Source of the DNA: Labilibaculum sp041595635 | GTDB lineage: Bacteria > Bacteroidota > Bacteroidia > Bacteroidales > Marinifilaceae | DNA: 37,220 bases | NCBI RefSeq assembly: GCF_041595635.1 | Contig: NZ_JBFHJW010000043.1 | Span: forward strand, 1-37,220 | Direction of reading: 5' to 3' | In this document: positions 16,510 to 26,706 of the stretch, piece after piece | How positions within the stretch are numbered: position 1 is the first letter of the stretch | Layout of the letters: each line of letters opens with the position of its first letter | Translations under genes and position numbers: made by a program | Notes under the pieces: generated by a model | What the model saw: the letters and a program-made list of their open reading frames with translations, nothing else | Told to the model about the DNA's origin: nothing | Databases searched by the model: none

Positions 16510-17694
16510 TTAAATTGGGAAAATCAAACAAACGATGGCTCCTTTGGAATTATTATTGGCAGCAATTACACTTCCTTTGTGAGCTTCCATTATTAGTTGT
16601 ACCAAGGCTAAATCCAAACCTTTGTTCTCATCGGCATATTCATCTCCAGTAGCAAATAATTGGAATAGATTACTCAATTCTTTCGAACTGAATCCTTTTC
16701 CCTCATCGATGAAAGAGCAACGAATATTTTCGTCATTTTTTTCACATTGTACTTGAATACTGCTTCCTTTGGGTGAAAATTTAATGGCATTGTCGAGAAT
16801 ACTTTCGATACAAAATTCAATCAACTCAGGGTTACCCTTAATTATTCTGTTTTGATTATTCTCTTTAGTTTGAATGCTAATATTTTTTGTGTTGATTTTT
16901 TCAGCGAGGTGCTGTTGACTCAATTGAAGAAGCTGATCGAAATTAATATCTGCTTTTTTAATGCTTACTTGCTTAGTTCGTAACTCGGTTATTTTTAAAC
17001 TTACTTTGGCAAAAGAATCAAGCCGATTGGCCGAAGTCTCTAAATAGGAAAACATTTCTTTCAAATGAGAATCAGACAATTCATCTTTTAAAAGACCAAT
17101 AAAACCAAGAATTCCATTTAAAGGTGTGTTAATTTGGTGGCTAATCATGGCCAAAAAATCCGATTTCGATTTATCGAGAATACTCAATTCTTCGTAGGCT
17201 TTTTCCAAATGACTATTTGATTCTTTAAGTTCCTGAGTTCGTTCTTCTACCTTTTCTTCCAACAACAAGTTTATTTCTTTCAGTTGATCTTTACTTCGCT
17301 TTAACTCAATGTGAGTTTTTACCCGAGATAATATTTCTTTGGAATTGAATGGTTTTGTTACGTAGTCCTGACCACCAGCATCAAAGCCTGCAACAATGTC
17401 TTTAGAATCGTTCAGAGCCGTAAGAAAAATAACAGGGATTTCAGTGAGGTTTTTGTCGGCTCGCATGGCTTTGCAGGCATCCATTCCATTCATCACAGGC
17501 ATGTTAACATCCATAAGTACCAAATCAAAATCGGGTGTTTCTTTTAAAAGATCTATGGCTTGCTGACCATCGTAGGCAAATCCTATTGAATATCCCGCAT
17601 CACGAAGAATGCTTCCAAGTACTTGTATGTTTTTTGGGTTATCATCAACCGTTAGTATTTTTATTTTAGGATTGTTGTTTGTGTTAATTTTCAT
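16510..17694 (-). CDS. Response regulator-histidine kinase fusion (REC-coiled coil-HisKA-HATPase)
   Basis: A soluble 394-residue hybrid. The N-terminal receiver (11-130) has the acidic pair D17-D18, phospho-acceptor D62 in LVLMDVNMPV and K114 in TKPF. A coiled coil (about 135-170) leads to HisKA with H186 in ISHQINTPLNG, then HATPase with an N-box (ESILDNAIKFS) and a G1 box (DEGKGF). The G2 box, normally GTGLGL, reads NKGLDLAL: two glycines are gone, so ATP binding may be impaired. It begins 11 bases inside the upstream CHASE kinase, so the two are co-translated. I infer that the receiver takes phosphate from that kinase and gates this one. Confidence 0.88.
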   Translation of the reverse strand: MKINTNNNPKIKILTVDDNPKNIQVLGSILRDAGYSIGFAYDGQQAIDLLKETPDFDLVLMDVNMPVMNGMDACKAMRADKNLTEIPVIFLTALNDSKDIVAGFDAGGQDYVTKPFNSKEILSRVKTHIELKRSKDQLKEINLLLEEKVEERTQELKESNSHLEKAYEELSILDKSKSDFLAMISHQINTPLNGILGFIGLLKDELSDSHLKEMFSYLETSANRLDSFAKVSLKITELRTKQVSIKKADINFDQLLQLSQQHLAEKINTKNISIQTKENNQNRIIKGNPELIEFCIESILDNAIKFSPKGSSIQVQCEKNDENIRCSFIDEGKGFSSKELSNLFQLFATGDEYADENKGLDLALVQLIMEAHKGSVIAANNNSKGAIVCLIFPI

Positions 17695-20600
17695 GTGAGG
17701 TATACTTGGTTAAATAGTTTTTGAGTTGTGCTGTAATTAATGGAAACCGATCTAAGCTTTGACTTAATTTGTCAATTTCAAAATTATCAACTAAACGGCA
17801 TATTTCTTCCGTATAGTCTAACAAATATTGTATCTTATTTTCCTCTGCTAGTAATTTAAGATCTTTACCAAACATTTCAATATGGTCGATCATTTGCGAC
17901 TTACAGATTTTTTGATGTCTAGGAATAAAATCAGTTTCCAGAATATCAATTAGTTTTGGAAGATTACCGATGTGTTTTTCTATTTGTTGAAAACTATTAT
18001 TCGGAGAGTTTTCTTGTTTTAAATTTTCAGGAGTTTGATAAGCGAGATAATTTTTCATTTTCCCAAATAAATCCGAGGGATGCAATGGTTTCATTAAGTA
18101 TTCATCAAAAATTTGTTTCGATCGCCCTTGATAAATAATTTTGCGGCTCGATGCAGATATGGCAAATACAGGAATATCTTTTGTTTGTGGGTTTTCGCGA
18201 AGCAGTTTGGTAGCCTCGTAACCATCCATCACAGGCATGCGCAAATCCATAAATATGATGTTAGGAAGATTTTTTATTGCTAAGGCCACAGCCTCTTCAC
18301 CATTTACAGCTTCAATAAAGTGCATATTAGAGCATTCTAATAAGTCTTTAATAAGTTTTCTGTTTGCGGAATTGTCGTCGGCCAATAAAATTTTTGCTTT
18401 CTCAAATATAATTTCCGAATGATCGAATGTGTCGTTAACAATTTCAATTTCATGATCAGAAATGCTAATGCCAGGAAGCAGAACGGTAAAGCTGCTGCCT
18501 TTATTCAATTTACTTTCTAGGACAATGCGTCCGCCCATATTTTCGATTAGTTTTTTTGTGATGGACAAGCCTAATCCTGTTCCTCCGTATTTTGTGCTCT
18601 GGTCTTTTTGTTGGCTGAATGGTTCAAAAATGATTTCTTGTTGATCTTTAGGGATTCCCATTCCTGTATCTTCTATGCGAAACAAAAGGTCTAGTTTTTC
18701 GTTCTCCTTGGAAGTAGGTTGGGCATCAAGACTCACAATTACGTGTCCATTATCGGTAAATTTAATGGCATTACCAATCAGGTTAAACAGAATTTGACGC
18801 AATCGAACTTCATCAAGCAGAAGTATTTTAGGAAGGACACTTTCGTATTCTATGGTAAAATAAATATTCTTTTCTTTTGCCTTTAGAATGAACATGTTTT
18901 CTATTTCATGCATAAGGTTTGGAAGATTAATCATTGCTGGCTGAATTTCAATTTTGCCGGCTTCTATTTTTGAAAGATCGAGAATATCGTTGATGATTTT
19001 TAGTAAGGTTTTGCCACTACTGCGTATGGATTCGACCTGTGAGCGTTGCTTGTCATTTTTTACCGACTTGGCCAGTAATTCAGAAAACCCAATAACAGCA
19101 TTCATGGGAGTACGAATTTCATGACTCATGTTGGCCAAAAATTCGCTTTTGGCACGATTGGCAGAATCGGCTACTTCCATGGCGCTAATAATGTTTTCTT
19201 CGGCAACCTTTTTGCTGGTAATGTCAAATCGAATGGCAATGTATTGATAAGGTTTCCCTGTATCATCTAATAGGGGAATAATGGTGGAATCAACCCAATA
19301 AATACTTCCATCTTTGGCTTTGTTTTTTATTTCACCTCTCCATATTTCACCTTGAGTAATGGTTTGCCATAGGTTAATAAAAAAATCAGAAGTATGGTGG
19401 CCCGAATTAATGATTTTATGTGTATTGCCCAGTAGTTCACGGCGTTCGAATTTTGAAATGCTGCAAAATTTATCATTTGCATAAGTAATGACTCCTCTCT
19501 TATCGGTAATGGCTACTATACTTGATTCATCTAAGGCATATTTATAATCAGAGATGTCTTTGAAACTTTTTTTGAGTTTTTGTTCCGAAATGGTGAGTTC
19601 TTTTGTTCGCTCGGCAACCATTGTCTCTAAATTTTCCTGATGCTTTTTGATCATCTTCTCGGCTATTTTTTGCTCGGTGATATCCATGTCGATGCCGAGC
19701 ATTCTACATGGTTTTCCTCCTTCATCATAGCTAATAAAACCACGTGCCATTATGTGATGAATAGATTGATCTTGCCAAATAACTCTAAATTCGATATTGT
19801 ATTCCTTTTCTCCTTTGATTGCTTGCTCAATTTCTAACTGAACTCTCATTTTATCTTCATGGTGTAAGGCCGAATTCCAGGCAATAGTTGGATCAATAGA
19901 CTTGTCAATAAAACCAAAAAGTTCATACATGGTATTGTCCCAAATTATATTGGATGTTTTAAAATCCCGATCCCAAACGCCAATGTTAGCCGCACTCGTT
20001 GCCATTTGCAAACGGTTTGATATATTTTGAATTTCGATTTCAGCTAGTTTTTTTTCCGTAATATCTCTTATGGTTCCAATCATCTGCCGAGGCTTGTTTT
20101 GTTCATCCAATTCGAGTAGTCCCAATTCATGTACCCAGCGTACCTGTTTATCATTATGTCGTATAATTCGGTATTCCTCATTAAAAGAAATATTTTTGCT
20201 TACAGCATTCTTTAAATGGGCTTCCATTTTCTCTCGATCATCAGGATGCAGGAGATCTACCCAAAGGTCAATCGAGTGAGTTTTGCCATTTGCAATACCA
20301 AGAATCTCATTCAGGATTTCTGAGTTTTGCCATTGTTTTGTCTCAATGTTATAAGTGTAGCTCCCGAGTTTGGCAATTTTTTGTGATTTTTTTAATTCGT
20401 TTTCATTATTTTTTAGTTCCAGAGTTAGGCTTTTAGCTATTTGCTGTGCTTTGTATTTTGTATTAAGTAAGGATCTGGCAAGTAATAGAATAAGTATGCT
20501 GATTATGATACCACTAAAAAATACGATCCATGCACTTAAATAGTCTGCGAAAATATTACCTTTCCCTTGTGCAAAAACCAAACTCCAGTTGTGGCCATTG

Positions 20601-21460
20601 AAATTGATAATTGATTTAGCGGAATAACGGATTTGCGCTAACTCTTTTGTGTTTCTAGAGGCGAATAAAAGTGATTCTCTTGTGCAGTTTAGACCATCAT
20701 AAATTTTAAGGTCAAGTGCTCTTTCTTTCTTTTTAAAATCCCAATCGTCTAAAATTCCTCGAACCAGATCGTTCATGCGGTAAGGACTGTATACCCAACC
20801 TACAATTGCTGCACGACGTTCTTGTACATTTGAAATTGGTAAGTTTTTTTTGTAAACGGGAAGGTACATAAGATTTCCTGTTTGGGTGTTGGTATCTGTT
20901 TCCTCTACCAAAAGTACTTTACCCGATAGAGCGGCAATGTCTTCATCACGTGCTCGTTCCATTGCTTCTTTTCGCACATTCTCTGTCATCATGTCGTAGC
21001 CAAAAGCACGAGAATTGTTTTTAGAGAATGGTTCCATCAGGATAGTCGTGGTGTAGACATCTCTTTTGTATTCGGGCCAGATTTTATAATCAGGAAAACC
21101 CTCATTTTTTATCTGTCTGGAATGTTTTTCAAGATTTTTTGATGGTATAATTTGACAGAACCCAGTTCTTAAAATACCAGGTAAATTTTCTTTTGATTTT
21201 GATTTTTCTACAAATTCACGCCAATCTAAGCGGTTTACTGTATCCGAAGCAGCTATAAAAGCGACTCCACTTTGAAGTAATCTTGCATGAGCGTGGAGCC
21301 TGAGGTCTATTTTATTGGCAATTTCCTTGCTCTCAAAATTAAATTCAGATTTGGCTATTTTGTCAATATCTTTTTTTATCAAGAATGCGGCAAATAATGT
21401 TGAGCTTATTCCTATGATTAGTAATAGGTACACTCGCCAATCATTTTTTATTTTAATCAT
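17684..21460 (-). CDS. CHASE-PAS hybrid sensor histidine kinase with receiver domain
   Basis: An inner-membrane hybrid kinase of 1258 residues. A membrane helix at about 9-27 and a second near 305-330 enclose a periplasmic CHASE sensor (RTGFCQIIP, FGYDMMTE). Next come three PAS/PAC units (about 360-475, 480-605 and 640-750, each ending in an IGTIRDITEKK-type motif), a coiled coil, HisKA with H780 in NMSHEIRTPMN, HATPase (IGNAIKFT, DTGMGIP, GGTGLGL all intact) and a receiver with D1072 in IIFMDLRMPVMDG. The last 120 residues are helical but lack the HxxKG motif of a phosphotransfer domain. It shares 11 bases with the following kinase gene. CHASE domains sense small extracellular ligands; the ligand here is unknown. 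Confidence 0.92.
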   Translation of the reverse strand: MIKIKNDWRVYLLLIIGISSTLFAAFLIKKDIDKIAKSEFNFESKEIANKIDLRLHAHARLLQSGVAFIAASDTVNRLDWREFVEKSKSKENLPGILRTGFCQIIPSKNLEKHSRQIKNEGFPDYKIWPEYKRDVYTTTILMEPFSKNNSRAFGYDMMTENVRKEAMERARDEDIAALSGKVLLVEETDTNTQTGNLMYLPVYKKNLPISNVQERRAAIVGWVYSPYRMNDLVRGILDDWDFKKKERALDLKIYDGLNCTRESLLFASRNTKELAQIRYSAKSIINFNGHNWSLVFAQGKGNIFADYLSAWIVFFSGIIISILILLLARSLLNTKYKAQQIAKSLTLELKNNENELKKSQKIAKLGSYTYNIETKQWQNSEILNEILGIANGKTHSIDLWVDLLHPDDREKMEAHLKNAVSKNISFNEEYRIIRHNDKQVRWVHELGLLELDEQNKPRQMIGTIRDITEKKLAEIEIQNISNRLQMATSAANIGVWDRDFKTSNIIWDNTMYELFGFIDKSIDPTIAWNSALHHEDKMRVQLEIEQAIKGEKEYNIEFRVIWQDQSIHHIMARGFISYDEGGKPCRMLGIDMDITEQKIAEKMIKKHQENLETMVAERTKELTISEQKLKKSFKDISDYKYALDESSIVAITDKRGVITYANDKFCSISKFERRELLGNTHKIINSGHHTSDFFINLWQTITQGEIWRGEIKNKAKDGSIYWVDSTIIPLLDDTGKPYQYIAIRFDITSKKVAEENIISAMEVADSANRAKSEFLANMSHEIRTPMNAVIGFSELLAKSVKNDKQRSQVESIRSSGKTLLKIINDILDLSKIEAGKIEIQPAMINLPNLMHEIENMFILKAKEKNIYFTIEYESVLPKILLLDEVRLRQILFNLIGNAIKFTDNGHVIVSLDAQPTSKENEKLDLLFRIEDTGMGIPKDQQEIIFEPFSQQKDQSTKYGGTGLGLSITKKLIENMGGRIVLESKLNKGSSFTVLLPGISISDHEIEIVNDTFDHSEIIFEKAKILLADDNSANRKLIKDLLECSNMHFIEAVNGEEAVALAIKNLPNIIFMDLRMPVMDGYEATKLLRENPQTKDIPVFAISASSRKIIYQGRSKQIFDEYLMKPLHPSDLFGKMKNYLAYQTPENLKQENSPNNSFQQIEKHIGNLPKLIDILETDFIPRHQKICKSQMIDHIEMFGKDLKLLAEENKIQYLLDYTEEICRLVDNFEIDKLSQSLDRFPLITAQLKNYLTKYTSHEN

Positions 21461-22158
21461 TGTTCCTATATTTATAATGGTTGGAGCAATTATTAAATAC
21501 TAAATATATAGATTTCTTTAAAAAGCTACTTAACAAAGCTGAGAATGCTAAAGAAAAACCGAAATAACTACAATTACAAGCCATGCTTGAAAGTATTAAT
21601 CACGATTGGAATTTTATATATTAAGGATTTGTTTGATACTCAAATTCTAATTTTAAGTCAGTATCTACGCACTTCTTTGCCAAAAGATGCATTTATTTTC
21701 TTCTTAATTTTCTTTTTGGGTAAAGAAAGACTTTATGATTTGTATCAGGTAAATTTAATAAGTGGTCATGTTCTAGTTGAAATTCAGTAAATTGGATTGT
21801 TTCAGCATGAGAATTCTTTTTTAATGTTTGTCAAGATAAAAAGATGTTCTTAAACGGAAGTAGATACTGTTTTTAGTGGTGAAGTTTTGTATAATAACAA
21901 CATAAGGTAGTCTTGAAATAGACTTGTTGCTTGTCTCTAATCGTTTCTTTTTTAAGTGTGAATTCGATGATATTGAGCAAGTTTGAGATCAAGAACAATA
22001 TTCTTTTTTACTTGGCTTGAATATTTTAAAAATGTATTTTTAAAAGTGTATTTTAATAGATAAACACTATTCTGCTGGTACTTAATTGAATGACAAAGCA
22101 GATGAGCTTATAAGAAATTTTTTCAATGGAGTAGAGTAAATTCATAATCTGAAAGTAA
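21461..22158. other. Divergent intergenic region, AT-rich
   Basis: About 700 bases separating the minus-strand kinase pair from the plus-strand exported isomerase gene. Open frames here are short, AT-driven and without motifs. I see no clear terminator, repeat or promoter with both elements. Confidence 0.5.
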
Positions 22159-23115
22159 ATGAAAGAATCAACAAGAAGAGATTTTATTAAGAAATTGATG
22201 ATCACAGCAAGTATTATTCCTTTTGCAGGTTTGCCAGGAACAAGTTGGGCTCTGAATAAAGAATCCAATAACAAAGAACTTGCAGTTCATATTTTTTCGA
22301 AGCATTTGCAGTTTTTAGATTGCAAAAGCATGGGTGAGAGAGTGGTGGAAATGGGTTTTTCGGGCATCGATTTAACGGTGCGTCCCAAGGGACATGTATT
22401 ACCCGAAAATGTAAAAAGTGATTTACCTAAGGCAATTCATGATATTGAAAAAGCTGGTTCTCGTTGCCAGTTAATTACTACTGCTGTTGAGAATGTAAAC
22501 AATCCTTTGGATGTGGATGTTCTGCGAGCAGCAGCCAGTTTAGGTGTTCAATTTTATCGGCCAGGATGGTTTCGTTACCCTGAAAATGGATCGATGGAAG
22601 CTGCCATTGAACAATACAAAGTGCAGGTGAAAGCCTTAAGTGAACTGAATAAAAGTCTGGGTATTGTTGGCTGTTATCAGAATCATTCAGGAAAATTTGT
22701 TGGGGCTTCGATGTGGGAGGTGAAGCAAATTTTAGCAGATGTGCTTCCTGATTTTTTTGGGGCCCAATACGATATTCGACACAACATGGTGGAAGGTGCC
22801 AATTCGTGGGAAAATAGTCTTCGTTTGATTCATAATTCCATTAAAACCATTGTTGTAAAAGATTATAAATGGGCACAGGTAAATGGAAAGTGGATGCCTG
22901 TTAATACGCCCATAGGGGAAGGAATGGTTGATTTTAAGACCTATTTTAGATTGCTTAAAAAGTATCAGATTAATGTTCCGGTTTCCTTACACATAGAGTA
23001 TCCTTTAGGAGGAGCTGAGAAAGGAAAATCAGAACTTACAGTGGATGAGAAAGTTGTTTTTGACGCCATGAAGAAGGATTTGATTCGGTTGCAAGAACTA
23101 TGGAAGGAGGCATAG
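22159..23115 (+). CDS. Tat-exported xylose-isomerase-like TIM-barrel protein
   Basis: A 318-residue protein starting with a twin-arginine signal (STRRDFIKK at 4-12, then a hydrophobic stretch ending near TSWA). The rest resembles the sugar phosphate isomerase/epimerase (AP endonuclease 2) family: GFSGIDLTVRPKGHV, an acidic and histidine-bearing FFGAQYDIRHN strand and VSLHIEYPLGG, which supplies a metal-binding glutamate. Such proteins usually act on sugars or inositol-like polyols. Tat export implies folding with a metal cofactor in the cytoplasm. It stands alone between signalling genes, so the substrate is not suggested by context. Confidence 0.82.
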   Translation: MKESTRRDFIKKLMITASIIPFAGLPGTSWALNKESNNKELAVHIFSKHLQFLDCKSMGERVVEMGFSGIDLTVRPKGHVLPENVKSDLPKAIHDIEKAGSRCQLITTAVENVNNPLDVDVLRAAASLGVQFYRPGWFRYPENGSMEAAIEQYKVQVKALSELNKSLGIVGCYQNHSGKFVGASMWEVKQILADVLPDFFGAQYDIRHNMVEGANSWENSLRLIHNSIKTIVVKDYKWAQVNGKWMPVNTPIGEGMVDFKTYFRLLKKYQINVPVSLHIEYPLGGAEKGKSELTVDEKVVFDAMKKDLIRLQELWKEA

Positions 23116-23233
23116 AAATTCAAAGATGTTTACCTTTCTATTCACCATTTCTGTACCAAATATCAGTAATGAAATTAGGAAAAGTAACACTATTGGAAGA
23201 AGTTGAACTGTAAAATGTGTATTTTCTAAAATA

Positions 23234-23264
23234 TTTAATTTATAACAACATACCAATATTTTTG
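23234..23264 (+). promoter_or_regulatory. Promoter for the sensor kinase gene
   Basis: TTTA at 23234-23237, a 19-base spacer and TATTTTTG at 23257-23264, which is a perfect Bacteroidota -7 element with a near-consensus -33. A GCACT-ATGAGAA-AGTGC hairpin follows in the leader, before the ATG at 23318. Confidence 0.5.
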
Positions 23265-23317
23265 CCGAAGGGCATCTCGCACTATGAGAAAGTGCCACAT
23301 AATTAATTACGCAATTT

Positions 23318-25633
23318 ATGTTGAGGATATTCATTTGCTTTTGGACTACTATTTTTTCTTTACTCTGTTTGTTTCCGCATTCAGTCTACTCTCAGGACGT
23401 GGTTAGGGGGAGCAAAAAGATTTTGATTTTGCATTCTACAAAAGAAGAGCGGCCTTGGAATATATTTTTCAATGAAAAATTCAGAGAAACCATAAAGAAA
23501 GACAGCCAATTAAATGTTGAAATATTTGTAGAAAATTTGGATTTACTGCAGTACCGATCGGAGGCATACAAAGATCTGATTGCTCAAACCCTGGAATACA
23601 AATACGGCAAAAATTTGCCTGATATACTGATTGTTACAGAGCCCGATGCAGTGCGATTTGCCCATGAAAGAAAATTATTTCCTGAAATTCCTAAAATACT
23701 AATTGTTGCATCAAAGAAGGAATTCCAAAACTACCCCAATTCAATATTTTTACTCCATACAGCAGATTATAAGGCTAAACTAAAACATGCTTTTTCTATT
23801 TTTCCAGACACTAAAGAAGTATATGTAATAACAGGAAGTAGTGGGATTGATCACCTAAATCTGAACCATTTCAAAAAAGTAGTGCCTTTCTTTCAAAATC
23901 AGGTCTCATTTACCTATTTGTTTGACCTCAATCGCTCCGAAATACTGAATCGAGTTCAAAACTTGCCCGAAAATTCGATTGTTTACTATTTAGCTTACAC
24001 TCAGGACATAGATGGAAGTACTTATATGGCAAAAGATTTTAGTGTTGATTTGGCTAAAAATAGTAATAGGCCTGTATTTAGTTACCTCGATTTAATTACC
24101 GAAGGAACAGGAATTTTTGGAGGTATGGTTTTGTCTTTGCAATCTACAGCCGAAAAAACGGTAAATATAGTTGGGCAATTATTAAGAGGAAATAGCTTGC
24201 AAACTATTTCTGTAGATAGTGCTAGTTATACCTATATATACGATTGGAGAGAACTTAAAAAGTGGAATGCCTCAATTAGAAAATTGCCTAAAGAAAGCAT
24301 AATTTGTAATCGTGAATATTCTTTTTTCGAAATGTATAAAAAGGAAGTAATTGGAGGAGTTTTTCTTCTTATAAGCTATACAACTTTACTTTTTATGCTT
24401 TTGTATAGCAATCGAAGTAAACGTATAAAAGAAAAAAAACTGATTAAGCAAAATGAAGAATACGAAGAGCTGAACTTGAAATTTAAATCGCAAAATGACT
24501 TGCTTCGTATTGAAAAATTAAAATCGGAAGAAGGCAAGAATATGCTGAACACCCTTATCAATACAATTCCTGATTTGGTTTGGCTAAAGGATGTGAATGG
24601 TCGCTTTCTGACTTGTAACAACCGAATTGAAGATCTTTATGGAAGAAAAAAAGAAAAAATTATTGGGACTACTGATTATGATTATGTAGATAAAGAATTA
24701 GCCGATTACTTTCGGCAGAATGATAAAGCTGCTATGAAAGCAGGAAGACCTGTTAGCAATGAAGAAAAACTCACCTTTATCTCCGATGGCCACAAGGAAA
24801 TAATTGAAGCAATAAAAACGCCTCTTTTTAATAGTGAAAATGAGGTTGTTGGAGTGTTGGGCATTGGAAGAGATATCACTCAAAGGGTACAAGCTGAAAA
24901 AGATATTTTGGCTGCCAAAGATAAAGCTGAAGAAAGTGATCGTTTAAAATCAGCTTTTTTAGCCAATATGAGTCATGAAATTCGCACACCTATGAATGGG
25001 ATTATTGGCTTTGCCGATTTATTGAAAAATCCAAATTTAAGTGAAAGTAAAAAGTTGATGTATGTTGATATTATTGAGAAAAGCGGTTTGCGAATGCTTA
25101 ACTTAATCAATAATATTGTTGATATCTCAAAAATTGAGGTCGGATTAATGGAAGTTTATGAGGATGAATCGAATGTTAATGATCAAGTTGATTATGTGTA
25201 TTCTTTTTTTGAGTTGGAAGCTGAACGTAAAGGCTTACAATTGAAGGTGAAAAAAAACTTGCCAGAAAATCAGGCTATAATTACCATCGATCGCGAAAAA
25301 ATTTATGCTATTCTGATTAATCTAATAAAAAATGCCATAAAATATACCAGCAAAGGTTCAATTGAATTTGGCTATGAGAGAAAAGGTTCCGAGCTTGAGT
25401 TTTTTGTGAAAGATACGGGAATGGGAATTTCCAAAAATAGACAGGAAGCCATATTTGAGCGCTTTATACAGGCTGATATTGAGGATGTTCAGTTTTTTGA
25501 AGGGGCAGGGTTAGGACTGAGTATTTCAAAAGCTTATGTGGAATTGCTGGGAGGGAAAATTTACGTACAGAGTGAAGAGGGAAAAGGTTCTGTTTTTTAT
25601 TTTACAGTTCCCTATCGGCAAGTTTCCTTGTAA
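23318..25633 (+). CDS. Sensor histidine kinase with ABC-substrate-binding-like periplasmic domain
   Basis: A 771-residue membrane kinase. A signal segment (1-25, ending VYSQ) is followed by a periplasmic domain (about 32-325: KKILILHSTKEERPW, PDILIVTEPDAVRFA, KEVYVITGSSG) of the type seen in ABC transporter substrate-binding proteins. One membrane helix lies near 345-367, then a coiled coil, a PAS/PAC unit (405-525), HisKA with H553 in NMSHEIRTPMNG and an HATPase with intact N, G1 and G2 boxes (LIKNAIKYT, DTGMGIS, GAGLGLS). There is no receiver, and no response regulator gene is adjacent, so its partner lies elsewhere, or it could be one of the minus-strand receivers. Confidence 0.9.
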   Translation: MLRIFICFWTTIFSLLCLFPHSVYSQDVVRGSKKILILHSTKEERPWNIFFNEKFRETIKKDSQLNVEIFVENLDLLQYRSEAYKDLIAQTLEYKYGKNLPDILIVTEPDAVRFAHERKLFPEIPKILIVASKKEFQNYPNSIFLLHTADYKAKLKHAFSIFPDTKEVYVITGSSGIDHLNLNHFKKVVPFFQNQVSFTYLFDLNRSEILNRVQNLPENSIVYYLAYTQDIDGSTYMAKDFSVDLAKNSNRPVFSYLDLITEGTGIFGGMVLSLQSTAEKTVNIVGQLLRGNSLQTISVDSASYTYIYDWRELKKWNASIRKLPKESIICNREYSFFEMYKKEVIGGVFLLISYTTLLFMLLYSNRSKRIKEKKLIKQNEEYEELNLKFKSQNDLLRIEKLKSEEGKNMLNTLINTIPDLVWLKDVNGRFLTCNNRIEDLYGRKKEKIIGTTDYDYVDKELADYFRQNDKAAMKAGRPVSNEEKLTFISDGHKEIIEAIKTPLFNSENEVVGVLGIGRDITQRVQAEKDILAAKDKAEESDRLKSAFLANMSHEIRTPMNGIIGFADLLKNPNLSESKKLMYVDIIEKSGLRMLNLINNIVDISKIEVGLMEVYEDESNVNDQVDYVYSFFELEAERKGLQLKVKKNLPENQAIITIDREKIYAILINLIKNAIKYTSKGSIEFGYERKGSELEFFVKDTGMGISKNRQEAIFERFIQADIEDVQFFEGAGLGLSISKAYVELLGGKIYVQSEEGKGSVFYFTVPYRQVSL

Positions 25634-25902
25634 TTATTTTCTAGCGCTTAGTGAATTAAAAAAGATTTGATGTACTATCGCAGCAGCTTAAAATCATTCT
25701 TGCAACGAAAAATAAAAAAATCAGCAACAACTTATTAGAATTGTTTTTACTTTCGCAATCTGAAAATGAGCAGCATAAGGCTAAGCTCAAATTGTGAAAT
25801 TTAGAAACCCACCGCAACGAATTTACCGAGAGAACTATTAATCCAGTTATTTTAGTAAAGGGAGAAGAAATTGAGTGAGGGATCAGAAGAACATGCAAAA
25901 AG

Positions 25903-26706
25903 ATGAATTATAAGATGTTGGTACTCGATTTGGATGATACGCTTTTGAGCGACGACCATTGCATATCGGAGAGAAATAAGGAAATGCTGCTAAAAGCACA
26001 GGAAAAAGGGGTCTATGTTGTTTTGGCATCAGGACGTCCAACGCCAGCAATAATGCAGTATGCAGAGCAACTCCATTTGAAAAAATACGGATCCTTTATC
26101 ATTTCCTTCAACGGTGCTGTAATTACCGATGTAAGGCATCAGAATTGCATTTTTGAGCAAAGTTTAAGTAGGGAGCAAATTCATAGTTTGCACGATTTTA
26201 GTTTGGCAAATAATGTTGATATCATCACTTATACTTCCGATAGTATTATTAGCGAAAGTACCTCGAAATATATCGATGTGGAAGTGGAGCTTACGCAGAT
26301 GAAATTTAATAAGGTAGATAGTTTCAAAGCAGCTGTAACTCAACCGGCAGTAAAATGTATCCTTCTGCAAGATCCTGATTATTTAAAACAGGTATCTGTA
26401 AAATTAAAGCAAGAGAAACCTAATGAAAGTGTTGCCATTTCGAAACCGTTTTTTCTGGAGGTGATGCCTCAGGGAATCGATAAAGCCGCCAGTATTGCTC
26501 GTTTGGCCGAGAAACTAAACATCAAACAAGAGGAAATTATTGCTGTAGGTAATGCCGAAAATGATTTGAGTATGGTAGAGTATGCTGGCTTGGGTGTTTG
26601 GGTCGATAATGTATGTGAGGAACTTCGCGCTCGTGCCAATGCAATTGTTGCTTCGAATAATAATGATGGAGTTGCCGAAGTGGTGGAAAAATACATTTTA
26701 AATTAA
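25903..26706 (+). CDS. Cof-type HAD-superfamily phosphatase
   Basis: A cytoplasmic phosphatase of 267 residues. The nucleophile motif is D9-L-D11-D-T13 (LVLDLDDTLL), a Thr/Ser-type motif II lies in VVLASGRPTP, and motif IV is AVGNAENDLSMVEYAGLGV near 206-225. The cap domain between residues 85 and 190 is of the C2B type. Members dephosphorylate sugar phosphates, pyridoxal phosphate or nucleotides with low specificity. The 269 bases upstream contain no clear gene. Confidence 0.92.
   Translation: MNYKMLVLDLDDTLLSDDHCISERNKEMLLKAQEKGVYVVLASGRPTPAIMQYAEQLHLKKYGSFIISFNGAVITDVRHQNCIFEQSLSREQIHSLHDFSLANNVDIITYTSDSIISESTSKYIDVEVELTQMKFNKVDSFKAAVTQPAVKCILLQDPDYLKQVSVKLKQEKPNESVAISKPFFLEVMPQGIDKAASIARLAEKLNIKQEEIIAVGNAENDLSMVEYAGLGVWVDNVCEELRARANAIVASNNNDGVAEVVEKYILN

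Noticed and set aside
21545..21790. An 81-codon open frame in the divergent region upstream of the isomerase-like gene
   Set aside because: AT-driven composition, no motif or start signal.
25634..25902. Possible gene remnant before the HAD phosphatase
   Set aside because: A few plus-strand codons look protein-like but are interrupted by stops, and no family could be recognised.
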